From: Anomaloglossus baeobatrachus
Lineage: Eukaryota > Chordata > Amphibia > Anura > Aromobatidae
Length of the DNA stretch: 64,000 nt
Direction: 5' to 3'
NCBI RefSeq assembly: GCF_048569485.1
Contig: NC_134357.1
Location: forward strand, 114,402,244 to 114,466,243
A program made the translations under genes and the position numbers. This document shows, piece after piece, positions 55,601-63,085 of this stretch. Under the pieces are notes generated by a model that was not told the origin of the DNA, did no database searches, and was given only the letters and a program-made list of their open reading frames with translations. Position 1 is the first letter of the stretch. Each line of letters starts with the position of its first letter.

Positions 55601-56968
55601 GCTCACCAAACATCTAGAAAAATGATTTGAGGGCTCTAGCTTCCAAAATGGGGTCACTTGTGGGGGAGCTCCATTGTATAGGCACCTCAGGGGGTCTTCA
55701 AACCCGACATGGCGTCCGCTAATGAGTCAGCTAATTTTGCGTTCAAAAATTCAAATGGCGCTCCTTCCCTTCCGAGCTCCGCTGTGTGCCCAAACAATTG
55801 ATTTTTACCACATATGGGGTATCCGCGTACTCAGGAGAAAATGCACAATAAATTGTATGGTGCACTTTCTCTTTTCTCCCTTGTGAAAATGAAAATTTTA
55901 TGGCTAAAGTAACATTTGTGTTAAAAAGTAAAATTTTCATTTTTTCCTTCCACATTGCTTTGGTTCCTGTGAAGCACCTAAAGGGTTAATACACTTTTTG
56001 GATGTGGTTTTGAGCAGAGTGAGGGGTGCAGTTTTTAGAATGGGGTCACTTTTGGGTATTTTCTCTCACCTCGGCCTCTCAGTCACTTTAAATGTGATGT
56101 GGTCCCTAAAAAAAATTATTTTCTAAATTTTGTTGGAAAAATGAGAAATCGCTGATGACCTTTGACCCCTTCTAACTTCCTAACGAAAAATATTTTGTTT
56201 CGAAAATTGTGCTGATGTAAAGTAGACAAGTGGGAAATATTATTTAGTAACTATTTTGTGTGACATATCTCTCAGATTTATGGGCATAAATTTTCAAAGT
56301 TTGAAAATTGTGAAATTTTCAAAATTTTTGCAAAATTTCCTAAATTTTCACAAATAAACGCAAAAATTATCGGTTTAAACTTACCACTGACATGAAGTAC
56401 AATATGTCACGAAAAAACAATCTCAGAATTGCCAGGATCCGTTGAAGCGTTCCAGAGTTATAACCTGTCAAAGTGACACTGGTCAGAATTGCAAAAAATG
56501 GCCCGGTCATTAGGGTGTTTTAGTGGCCGGGGGTGAAGGGGTTAATACATAGTAATTAGTGGTGGTCAGATAGGGAATGTATAGTATGGATATATTGTGA
56601 TTTCATTTGATCAGTCATGTAACTACAGCAGGTCTGATCATGAGGTTCAGGCCTTGGTCCAGTGATTCTTTTTCTTCTAGGAGAAATAAAAATGACCAAT
56701 CTCATTTTCCAATATGGATAAAGGTGTAAGTCCATAGTGAAACTTTCTTGTCTGGATTCATGGCAAGACATTGATAAAGGGCTTTGTCAAGTCTCAAACG
56801 TTTCTGTAGTGTTTACATATAAATCTTATACCAGTGACCACCACTTATAACATTTTTTGTCTTTTAAGGATCCTTTTAACGTCCGCAAGCCAAAATCCTA
56901 CGCAGGAACCAAAGAGAATCCACACATTGTGCCATCAATCAACAAGCAGAGACTTGTGGGCTGCATAT
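34562..56968 (+). CDS. COX5B: Cytochrome c oxidase subunit 5B, mitochondrial (exons 1-3 of probably 4)
   Basis: COX5B is a nuclear-encoded, zinc-binding subunit on the matrix side of respiratory complex IV. Coding parts are 34562-34673, 35084-35154 and 56869-56968. Spliced, they give 94 residues: a basic presequence of about 33 residues with no acidic residue, then GGVPTDEEQATGLERKV, and DPFNVRKPKSYAGTKENPHI to VGCI. The GGVPTDEEQATGLE stretch is identical to mammalian COX5B as I remember it. The final exon (about 35 residues, including three of the four zinc cysteines) must lie right of 64000. Phases fit: exon 1 ends after one base of a codon, exon 2 ends in frame, exon 3 ends after one base. 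The splice structure rules out a processed pseudogene. The long introns are unusual for this normally compact gene. Confidence 0.95.
35084..35154 (+). CDS. COX5B: COX5B exon 2: start of the mature subunit
   Basis: The acceptor follows a pyrimidine-rich tract ending CTACAATTAG. The 71 bases complete one codon and add 23 residues (VPTDEEQATGLERK to LKKGE). The donor is GTATGT at 35155. This is the conserved N-terminal helix of the mature protein. Confidence 0.95.
35155..35721 (+). other. Start of COX5B intron 2; no element recognised
   Basis: Unique-looking intron sequence. Partly complementary segments (TTTACCATATAGTGCACTGG at about 35306 and TTCACTATATGGTAAAACC at about 35401) suggest a small, decayed inverted-repeat element. 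Confidence 0.4.
35722..37075 (-). mobile_element. tRNA-derived SINE split by a solo LTR
   Basis: Read on the minus strand from 37075, it starts with a tRNA-like head (GCTCAGTGGTTAGCAC A box; GGTTCGAATCC B box at about 37013-37024). A body with GTTTCCTCCCACAATTC and a tail at CGCTATATAAATAAA follow. The solo LTR at 35753-36839 separates the tail (35722-35752) from the body (36840-37075). Joining phrase: TATATAGCG on one side and TATCATGTTCCGCAGCGC on the other. The SINE is older than the LTR. Confidence 0.75.
35753..36839. mobile_element. Solo LTR inserted in the SINE
   Basis: The 1087-bp unit begins TGTACCGCCCCCGTGCC and ends CAGGGCGTCACA. The 4-bp flanks are GTAT (35749-35752) and CTAT (36840-36843), a target duplication with one mismatch. 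GTGACGCCACCCG near 35891 ties it to the units at 14451 and 31154. It is a fossil within COX5B intron 2. Confidence 0.75.
38367..39841 (+). pseudogene. DIRS copy B first-ORF (gag-like) region, fossil
   Basis: It begins MAPTKGRGAKTQ and carries the C-x2-C...HC-x2-C zinc-ribbon-like N-terminus. An acidic middle, the PDKRFSKRLKDTRYPFPPDV block, an alanine-rich helical segment and a basic tail (RRGQARFRSFRG, SRPKKN) follow. It is mostly open, with about one break. Its end overlaps the start of the RT ORF by about 250 bp, a common arrangement in DIRS elements. Confidence 0.75.
39591..41738 (+). CDS. DIRS copy B RT-RNase H-methyltransferase-like protein
   Basis: The frame of 715 codons is open. RT occupies roughly residues 150-380, with VVPKKDGSFRPVLDLKLLNK, ASIDIKDAYLHVP, PFGLATAPRVF and the YLDDLL box near 40458-40475. 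RNase H follows, with TDASLSGWGA (about 40958), INVLEIRAVY and SDNSTAVAYINHQGG. The C-terminal module (PDVDLMASRHNNKVP, FPPLALLPRVLRKIR, APDWPRRSWYPD) resembles the N6-adenine methyltransferase-like domain of DIRS elements. The real start may be further in; the upstream stretch overlaps the gag-like region. Its role in DIRS elements is reverse transcription of the element RNA. Confidence 0.9.
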   Translation: MASVWMKSSNNPRERIHPYPSPNRTFPNRGEGRRGFGPFGARAGPNSPRPKGLRKNKGTLMHGGLSHVLKRTLEAPLTRRLPHDFRPPLVASSVGGRLSRFCDAWLPQIKDRWVRDILSHGYKIEFISRPPTRFFRSSPPPERAEALLQALGTLKAEGVVVPVPLHQQGHGFYSNLFVVPKKDGSFRPVLDLKLLNKHVKTRRFRMESLRSVIASMSQGDFLASIDIKDAYLHVPIAPEHQRFLRFAIGNEHLQFVVLPFGLATAPRVFTKVMATVVAVLHSQGHSVIPYLDDLLIKAPSQEACQHSLDATLETLQSFGWIINFPKSNLTPAQSLTYLGMEFHTLSAIVKLPLIKQRSLQTGVQSLLQGQSHPLRRLMHFLGKMVAAMEAVPFAQFHLRPLQWDILRKWDRKPTSLDRTVSLSQATKASLRWWLLPTSLSKGKSFLPPSWEVVTTDASLSGWGAVFLHHRTQGTWSRQESSLQINVLEIRAVYLALKAFQQWLEGKQIRIQSDNSTAVAYINHQGGTRSRQAFQEVRRILMWVEATASTISAVHIPGVENWEADYLSRQGMDAGEWSLHPDVFQEICCRWGVPDVDLMASRHNNKVPTFMARSQDPRALAADALVQDWSQFQLPYVFPPLALLPRVLRKIRADCRRAILVAPDWPRRSWYPDLWHLTVGQPWALPDRPDLLSQGPFFHLNSAALNLTVWPLSPGS
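41714..42757 (+). CDS. DIRS copy B tyrosine recombinase
   Basis: The ORF of 347 codons is open. The N-terminal SAM-like domain includes KIYHRTWKIFLPWC and SGLEKGLSLGSLKGQVSAL. The catalytic residues are R157 or R158 (TSLRRVSEL), H287 and R290 (AHSTRAVGAS), W313 and the nucleophile Y323 (FTKHYQ). In DIRS elements the enzyme joins a circular copy to the target by tyrosine-recombinase strand exchange, so no target duplication is made. It overlaps the RT ORF by 25 bp in another frame. Confidence 0.93.
   Translation: MAIESWILASSGLSQEVIATMRQARKPTSAKIYHRTWKIFLPWCSAQGFSPWPFALPTFLSFLQSGLEKGLSLGSLKGQVSALSVFFQKRLARLPQVRTFLQGVCHIVPPYKRPLEPWDLNRVLMVLQKPPFEPMRDISLSRLSQKVVFLIAVTSLRRVSELAALSCKAPFLVFHQDKVVLRPVPEFLPKVVSPFHLNQDISLPSFYPHPVHQCEKDLHLLDLVRALRLYISRTAPLRRSDALFVLVAGQRKGSQASKSTLARWIKEPIIEAYRSAGLPVPSGLKAHSTRAVGASWALRHQATGQQVCQAATWSSLHTFTKHYQVHTYAAADASLGRLVLQAAVAHL
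42825..42915 (+). repeat. Internal complementary region, DIRS copy B
   Basis: The left part complements the element's left end (TCCCAATAGAGCGA against TCGCTCTATTGGGA). The right part complements its right end (AAGGGAATTTTGTTTACTTA). It carries a good splice-acceptor-like signal, TTCCTTTTCTTCTAG, ending at 42901. Confidence 0.88.
43051..43232 (+). repeat. Right terminal repeat of DIRS copy B with donor-like motif
   Basis: This is the reverse complement of 37185-37315 plus the right-end extension. ACG|GTAAGTAAAC at 43205-43217 fits the vertebrate 5' splice-site consensus. Confidence 0.85.
43233..43786. other. Intron 2 spacer between DIRS B and a MITE; dispersed repeat
   Basis: No gene is seen. 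The phrase GGATGTACCAACATGTCC followed by TTGGTCATTAAGTGG relates to the repeat flanking DIRS A (11862 onward), so this is another copy of that dispersed repeat. Confidence 0.45.
43787..44342. mobile_element. MITE, ends GGCTGCTTTACAC
   Basis: The left end GGCTGCTTTACACGGTACGA and right end GGTGTAAAGCAGCC are inverted repeats. The flanks are TAA and TAT, an imperfect TWA duplication. The interior (GGACGTTCGGCGTCACAGC, CATCCCGCCCACCTCCTTCC) relates it to the MITE at 28288. No coding sequence is seen. Confidence 0.7.
45870..46860 (+). pseudogene. DIRS copy C first-ORF (gag-like) region, fossil
   Basis: It starts MAPIKGRSAKPQ, with the zinc-ribbon-like beginning and the basic tail recognisable. 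It is shorter than in copies A and B. Broken. Confidence 0.7.
46860..48745 (+). pseudogene. DIRS copy C RT-RNase H-methyltransferase-like region, fossil
   Basis: RT (ASIDIKDAFLHVPV and YLDDLLIKA), RNase H (TDASLSGWGA) and the C-terminal module (FPPLALLPRVL) are all recognisable but do not form one frame. Broken. Confidence 0.8.
48746..49752 (+). pseudogene. DIRS copy C tyrosine recombinase region, fossil
   Basis: The N-terminal region (SAKIYHRTWK) and LRRVSEL are readable, and the end of the gene is legible at the nucleotide level. Broken. Confidence 0.8.
49825..49910 (+). repeat. Internal complementary region, DIRS copy C
   Basis: Same structure as in A and B, with the TTCTTCTAG acceptor-like signal ending at 49897. 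The matching donor-like GTAAGT is at 50201 in the right end. Confidence 0.85.
50567..50710. repeat. Small MITE-like segment
   Basis: The ends GCTGTGTGCATGTTGCTGC and GCAGCGTGTGCACATATCC are imperfect inverted repeats. Low-complexity T-rich interior. Confidence 0.45.
51221..51898. repeat. Minisatellite, 22-bp unit, about 31 copies
   Basis: The unit is GGATGGGAGAGGGCGGGGCG plus GA. Copies are almost perfect; only the last four or so carry GGGGGAGGG instead of GGGAGAGGG. Every unit has three or four G-runs, so the + strand can form G-quadruplexes. Open frames on both strands are by-products of the repeat. Confidence 0.97.
51899..52420. repeat. Degenerate GCAGATCGGGGAGGTGA repeats
   Basis: About a dozen units of 30-36 bp share GGGCAGCAGATCGGGAAGGT and then GACATGGCGGA. 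They look like an older tandem array next to the 22-bp minisatellite. Confidence 0.75.
52945..53175. repeat. Dispersed repeat, related to 17536-17772
   Basis: Phrases in the same order (AAGTTCCCTGACCC, CTTCACC, TGGTCTCCAGCAGTTTGTGA, CCAATGTTTTATAGA, CTTGTCCTGGCTCTCA) identify it as a sister copy of the repeat at 17536. Confidence 0.6.
53276..56541. mobile_element. 3.3-kb TTAA-flanked element with tandem internal units
   Basis: TTAA lies on both sides (53272-53275 and 56542-56545). The ends, CCCCTTCACGACTGC and GGCCGGGGGTGAAGGGG, are inverted repeats of about 11 bp. The second half consists of four tandem units of about 381-393 bp. No transposase is recognisable. It is probably a non-autonomous DNA transposon mobilised by a TTAA-cutting transposase (inferred). 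It lies in COX5B intron 2, upstream of exon 3. Confidence 0.7.
54588..55995. repeat. Tandem array, four units of about 385 bp
   Basis: Units start with AAATGGCG at about 54588, 54969, 55360 and 55753 (the last is incomplete). Each includes CAAACAATT, ACCACATATGAGGTATC, GTACTCAGGAGAAA, a hexose-like CTACCTAGTTGAAGCAAC stretch and ACATGGCGTCCGCTAATGA. Confidence 0.85.
56546..56868 (+). other. End of COX5B intron 2; nothing else seen
   Basis: Unique-looking sequence leading into the exon 3 acceptor. Branch-point candidates are present but not decisive. Confidence 0.5.
56869..56968 (+). CDS. COX5B: COX5B exon 3: central region up to first zinc cysteine
   Basis: The acceptor is TTTTTTGTCTTTTAAG and the donor GTAAGT. 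The exon encodes DPFNVRKPKSYAGTKENP, then HIVPSINKQRLVGCI plus the first base of the next codon, expected to be the second cysteine of the GCIC zinc site. It lies 21.7 kb from exon 2. Confidence 0.95.
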
Positions 56969-57558
56969 GTAAGTTATTCTTTACTTCACTTTTCATTTCA
57001 GTATAATAAATTTACAAGAATGGAGACTAACCCGCTAAGGCTACATGTATATATCCATCACAACCACAGGTCACTTAGGGCTCCATGGCGGATAGAAGCG
57101 TCCTGTTGATTACACAATGCAGGATCTGTACCTGTGTGATCAGCTGCAGGAGCATGACTGATGTATACAGCCGGGATACTGCTGTAACGGCTAAGATTCA
57201 TTAAACCCCTCGTATACCACTGCTAATAGTGGGAAAGCGCTCCCATTGTCAGCACATTGGCAATGCCGGCAAGGTGATAAGTGCAGATAGGCTGCGGGTT
57301 GCTCTAGCAAACAAACCATAGAATCAGTTTGCCACATACTACAGCCTATCAGATCCCACCAGAGATGGGGCTACTGTTCAGTCAAATGCATATAGGCTAT
57401 GTAATCCACAAGTGCAGTGTATTACCTATGCAATCATTACATTGCATGCTCAATGCCTCTTGGAGGGACTAATAAATATTATAACAATCTTATCACTTCA
57501 GCCCCCCATAATGAAGAAAAATCTATCCTCTCCCACAACAGCTTCAATACGCTAACAT
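56969..57558 (+). other. Start of COX5B intron 3; no gene seen
   Basis: The GTAAGT donor is followed by AT-rich and repeat-like sequence. No match to the expected last exon of COX5B (GT GAG GAA GAC-type start) is seen here or up to 59090. Confidence 0.5.
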
Positions 57559-57879
57559 TTAAAGGGGTTGTCCGACATAACAAAAATGTTTGAGTTTAAG
57601 CTAATCTGTGCTGTATTGTCATATTAATCACCCCTACATTGTTATTTTCTGTTTTCTAACTTTTGTTCCTCTTGAATTATACCTTTTATTCTGTGCAGCT
57701 TCTTGTTTACATTCAGCTCCAGCAAACATGACCACTTCCTGTGCAAAATCTCCCAGTCACAGCTGGCACCGCCCGGCCTCAGTGTCCAGCCCCACCCCAG
57801 TGTCCAGCCGCACCTTCTGCCCGCCCCCTGCACACACATTCCCTGTCAGTATATTCTGCCCCAGCACTGACCTCTCATC

Positions 57880-58235
57880 ACTACACGGCAGGACACTACA
57901 CGGCAGATCACTACAGGGCAGCACACAACAGGGCACTACAGGGCAGCACACAACAGGGCACTACAGGGCAGCACACTACAGGTCACTACAGGGCAGGTCA
58001 CTACAGGGCAGCGCACTACAGGGCAGCGCACTACAGGGCAGCGCACTACAGGGCAGCGCACTACAGGGCAGCGCACTACAGGGCAGCGCACTACAGGGCA
58101 GCGCACTACAGGGCAGCGCACTACAGGGCAGCGCACTACAGGGCAGCGCACTACAGGGCAGCGCACTACAGGGCAGGGCACTACAGGGCAGGGCACTACA
58201 GGGCAGGGCACTACAGGGCAGGGCACTACACTACA
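57880..58235. repeat. Minisatellite, 15-bp unit, about 23 copies
   Basis: The unit is CTACAGGGCAGCGCA. The array runs from variant units (CTACACGGCAGATCA, CAACAGGGCA) on the left, through perfect units in the middle, to GGGCAGGGCA variants on the right. Confidence 0.95.
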
Positions 58236-58256
58236 GCATTGCAAATAACAGCCCCA

Positions 58257-58375
58257 CATCGGGCTCTACACCCCACACCACATCGGGCTCTGCACCGCAT
58301 ACACAAACATACATACACACACATCGGGCTGTGCACCGCATACACAAACATACATACACACACATCGGGCTGTGC

Positions 58376-58433
<58 letters not shown>
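58257..58433. repeat. 41-bp tandem repeat followed by (AC)n
   Basis: CATCGGGCT recurs at 58257, 58281, 58322 and 58363; the last two intervals are 41 bp. An uninterrupted AC run follows at about 58377-58433. Confidence 0.9.
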
Positions 58434-60134
58434 ACCCCATAGGGAGTACATACTCACCTGTCCTCTGTCCCCGCCGCTCCTGCACGTTCGCGCGCTGTCT
58501 GTGCTCTAGACATATTAGCACAGTGGTGACGTCACCGCTGTGCTGAAGAGAGCTCAGACAGCGGGAAGGACAGTGATGAGAGGCAGCGCTGCGCTGCTTC
58601 TCATCAGCACTTTCAAATGTACCGGCATCGGTGATCTGTGATGCCGGTATATTTGAATGTGTGATCCTGAGCAGGGGGGCCGGTGCTGGAGCTGACACCA
58701 TGGCAGCCGCTGCCAGGTCACGGACCCCCACAGCAGTGCAGGGGGAGGTGCGGGGGAATGTGTGGGAGGGTGCAGGGAAGGGGGCGGGGCTCATCGCACT
58801 GTAGACACCCAGCAGGGAGGCGACATGCTGTTTCCACATTTGCATGTCAACATGGCCCTGCCCATGTAGACGTGCAATGACCGGAAGCAGCAAAATCACG
58901 GCAGGAGCGGTCACATGACCGCTCTGAGCTGGGGGAGAGGGGCTGACAGCAGGGCAGGTAAGTGGTCTCTATCTACTTACCTGCCCCAATGTAGCCCAAT
59001 AGGGAAATAATAAAAAAAAGCAAATTAAGCCGGATAACCCCTTTAATCACTGACAGTGTGAAGCTGATTAACTTATGAACTTGTATAGATTGTTTCTTCA
59101 TCGTTCCTATGGGAGACCCAGACCATGGGTGTATAGCTTCTGCCTCCGGAGGACACACAAAGTACTACACTAAAAAGTGTAGCTCCTCCCTCCGGGCTAT
59201 ATACACCCCCTGGATGACAATCTAACCAGTTCAATGCTTTGTGTTCAGGAGGTCACACACACATGCATTCTCTGATTTTTAATTTTTAAGATTTTTTTCA
59301 AAGATTTGGAAGAAAAGCGGGTCCAGTCTGGACTCCCGGCATGTCCCTTCTCACCCCACTGTGTCGGCGGTGCTGTTAAGGTTGACTCACAAGGCTGGAG
59401 CCTTCACATGCCGCGCTCCTTCACCATCCCTCGGGCTCTGGCTTGAAGTGGGAGCCATCACGGTTCTCTCTGCTTTGCAGGAGACCGGTCTCCATCCGCA
59501 GCCCTGTCAGGATCCTGCCGGACGGAGCGTTTAATCCCCTCCCCCAGGGACTTGGCCCTGCGTCTCAAAGCTAAGTATTGAGACATTTTTCAGGGGTCCC
59601 GGGTACATTTATTAAGGGGAGAGTGTGTCTTTTGACTGTACTGTGAATTCCGGCCGGTTCTCTGGATTTATCCTGAGAACCGCGCCGATGGTGCCTGCTC
59701 GTCGGCCACATGTAGAAATCTAGGCCCCGGCTTCAGTCGCGGCCTAGTTTCGTTTTCAGCTTCCCCTGCATGTCATTCATGCAGGGGAGCAGTGCGGTGC
59801 CGCCCACCGGCCGTTCAGCATAGGGGAGGACACTCCTTTCTGAGGAGATGTTCCCTCCCTTGTATCTCTCCCTGGCCCTCCGGTTCCCGCTCTTGGGCTA
59901 ATCCCCGCCCCCCCCCCCTCACTCCAGCGCCATTTTCTCAGCGTCCTCGCACTGATCGGCGCTGGCTGCTGCAGCTGCTGCATCGCTTCACTGGGGGTCC
60001 GAGCTGTGGAATCCGGAGGGCACATAGGGGTCTGGTAAGCCACAACCTCTGGTTGTGGGCTTTTATTATACACTCTCAGGGGGTCATTCTACAAGAGTGT
60101 ATTCTTTACTGCAGAGTCTCCACCTCAGCAGCAT

Positions 60135-61185
60135 GTCTGTCACTAGGAGCAAGAAGGCTGCTAAGCTGTACGCTATATGCACTGCATGTCAGCTCATTCT
60201 GCCAGAACCGAGCACATATCCACATTGTGTGACTTATCTGAGGGTGATGCGGATGTTGGTGACTTGATTACATCCATTAACTCCGTACTGAACCTCAATC
60301 CACCAGTGTCAGAGGAACAAGCCTCTCTGGTAGAAATGCACCAGTTTACCTCTCCTAAGAGAGCTAGGAGTACGTTTTTTAACCACTCCAGTTTTCAGAC
60401 CACTGTTACTAAGCCCAGGGCCTGTCCTGACAAACGCTTTCCAAAGCGTGGCTCTGATGACCGTTTTCCCTTTCCACCTGAGGTGGTTAAGGAGTGGGCT
60501 CAGTCCCCAAAGGTTGACCCTCCGGTGTCTAGAATCTCAGCCCGGACAGTCGTATCTGTGGCCGATGGCACCTCTCAAGGATCCCACTGACCGTCAGGTT
60601 GACCTTCTGGCCAAATCTGTATATGAGGCGGCAGGAGCCTCGTTCTCCCCGTCTTTTGCAGCAGTGTGGGCTCTTAAGGCAGTCTCTGCCTCTCTGGCGG
60701 AAATACATTCCCTCGCCAGGGACTCTATACCCGAGGTGGTTGCTTTGACTTCCCAGGCTTCGGCTTTTTCATCCTACGCCATGTCTGCCATTCTGGAGGC
60801 TTCTCACCGCACGGCGGTGGCTTCCGCTAATTCTCTCGCGATCCGCAGGATCTTGTGGCTTCGAGAGTGGAAAGCAGACGCTTCTTCTAAGTACCTTGCT
60901 GGGCTCCCCTTTGCTGGGTCCCGGCTGTTCGGTGAACAACTGGATGAAATTATTAAGGAAGCTACTGGCGGGAAGAGTACTTCCTTGCCACAGACTAAAA
61001 CCAGAAAACCTGTCCAGGGCAGGAACCAGTCGAGGTTTCGTTCCTTTCGTTCCTCTAACTGGTCATCCTCTAAGCCCTCAGCCTCGTCCACTGCCTCAGC
61101 CAAGGATCGTAAACCCAACTGGCGCGCGAAACCGCGTCCTCAGAAGAACGGAGGAGCCGCTGCCACTAAGGCAGCCTCCTCTTGA
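60135..61185 (+). pseudogene. DIRS copy D first-ORF (gag-like) region, fossil
   Basis: It begins with SVTRSKKAAKLYAICTACQ. The cysteine pattern is only partly kept compared with A and B. The block PDKRFPKRGSDDRFPFPPEV and a basic tail are present. Broken. Confidence 0.65.
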
Positions 61186-61189
61186 CTAT

Positions 61190-63085
61190 CTGGCTGCGCC
61201 AGCAACATCCTTGGTCGGTGGCAGGCTCTCCCACTTTGGCGACGTGTGGTTTCAACACGTCTCCGATCAGTGGGTGCGGGATATCATCTCCCACGGCTAC
61301 AGGATAGAATTTTCTTCCAGCCCGCCAAACAGATTTTTTTCTGTCCATTCCCCCCTGCTCCAAGGCCGCCGCCTTCTCTCAGGCCATGGCATCCTTGCAG
61401 GCCAACGGGGTAATTGTTCCGGTTCCCGCCCGGGAACGGTTCAGAGGTTTCTATTCAAACCTCTTCCTAGTTCCCAAGAAGGACGGTTCCTTCCGGCCCA
61501 TCCTGGATCTCAAGCTTCTCAACAAGCATGTTCAGGTGCGGCGCTTTCGCATGGAATCTCTGAGATCGGTCATTGCCTCAATGACCCAAGGAGATTTTCT
61601 AGCATCCATCGACATCAGAGATGCCTATCTGCATGTGCCTATTGCGGTTTCACACCAGCGTTGGCTACGCTTTGCAATCGGAGAGGAACATTTCCAATTC
61701 GTGGCTCTCCCTTTCGGGTTAGCCACGGCCCCACGGGTATTCACCAAGGTCATGGCAGCAGTGGTTGCGGTCCTGCATCTCCAGGGGTTGGCAGTAATCC
61801 CCTACCTGGACGACCTTCTAGTCAAGGCCTCATCCAGTGCAGACTGCCAGCGGAGTGTCTCGCTCACTCTCGCCACGCTTGTTCAATTCGGGTGGCTTGT
61901 CAATCTGCCCAAGTCCACTCTGACCCCGACCCAGGAACTTACGTACCTAGGGATGCAATTCGAGACTCTGCCGGCACTTGTGAAGCTGCCCTTAGTCAAA
62001 CAGCAGTCCCTTCATCTGGCGGTGCGCTCTCTGTTGAAGCCCCGCCGCCATTCCATCAGGCACCTCATGCAGGTGCTGGGTCAGATGGTGGCGTCAATGG
62101 AAGCGGTTCCCTTTGCCCAGTTCCATCTGCGTCCTCTGCAGCTGGACATCATTCTCCGCTGTTGGGACAAGCTGACCTCTTCCTTGCACAGGCTGGTGGC
62201 TCTGTCGCCGCAGACCAGGGGCTCTCTTCAGTGGTGGCTTCGGCCCCTCTCTCTGTCACAGGGACGCTCCTTCCTGACTCCGTCCTGGGTGATCCTCACC
62301 ACGGATGCCAGCCTCTCCGGCTGGGGAGCAGTATTTCTCCACCACCGAACACAGGGCACTTGGACTCCGTCCGAATCAGCCCTCTCGATCAATGTGCTGG
62401 AAATCAGGGCTGTTCTTCTAGCCCTCGTAGCCTTCCACCACCTGTTGGCGGGCAAGCACATTCGAGTCCAGTCGGACAACGCGACAGCGGTTGCCTACAT
62501 CAATCACCAGGGCGGGACTCTCAGCCGCCTGGCAATGTTGGAAGTTCAACGAATCCTTCAGTGGACGGAGGACTTCAAGTCCACCATATCCGCAGTCCAC
62601 ATCCCAGGCGTAGAAAACTGGGAGGCAGATTATCTCAGCCGTCAAACCGTGGACCGCGGCGAGTGGCCCTGCATCCGGCAGTGTTCAGGTCAATCTGCCG
62701 CAAGTGGGGCACTCCGGAAGTGGATCTAATGGCATTCCGGCACAACAACAAAGTTCCGGTTTACGTGGCTCGCTCCCACGATCCTCAGGCCTTCGCAGCG
62801 GACGCGCTGGTTCAGGATTGGTCTCAGTTCCGCCTGGCCTATGTGTTTCCCCCTCTAGCGCTCTTGCCCAGGGTTCTGCGCAAGATCAGAATGGAGGGCC
62901 GTCGAGTCATAATCATTGCTCCGGACTGGCCCAGGCGAGCTTGGTACCCAGACCTGCTCCGTCTGTCCGTAGAGGTGCCGTGGCATCTCCCGGACCGCCC
63001 AGACCTTCTCTCTCAAGGTCCGTTTTTCCGCCAGAATTCTGCGGCTCTCAGATTGACGGCGTGGCTCTTGAGTCCTGGATCCTGA
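61190..63085 (+). pseudogene. DIRS copy D RT-RNase H-methyltransferase-like region, fossil
   Basis: RT is clear (VPKKDGSFRPILDLKLLNKH, ASIDIRDAYLHVPI, YLDDLLVKA near 61803). RNase H has TTDASLSGWGA and QSDNATAVAY. The C-terminal module has PEVDLMAFRHNNKVPVY and FPPLALLPRVLRKIR. A 448-codon stretch, 61386-62729, is open. The whole region is broken. Confidence 0.85.

Larger units (their letters stand above)
57563..59042. mobile_element. TTAA-flanked element with minisatellite core
   Basis: TTAA duplications lie at 57559-57562 and 59043-59046. The inverted ends are AGGGGTTGTCCGAC and, in complement, AGGGGTTATCCGGC. Inside are a 15-bp minisatellite, a 41-bp tandem repeat and an (AC)n run. The long ORFs in all frames arise from these repeats. 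No transposase is seen. Confidence 0.8.

Noticed and set aside
57608-58546. 312-codon ORF with repeating LQGSA-type residues
   Set aside because: Produced by the 15-bp minisatellite, which is open in several frames on both strands. It lies inside a TTAA element.
56969-59090. Search for the last COX5B exon before DIRS copy D
   Set aside because: No segment codes for the expected end with VVWFWLH and the CPxCG zinc cysteines; it is placed beyond the window.
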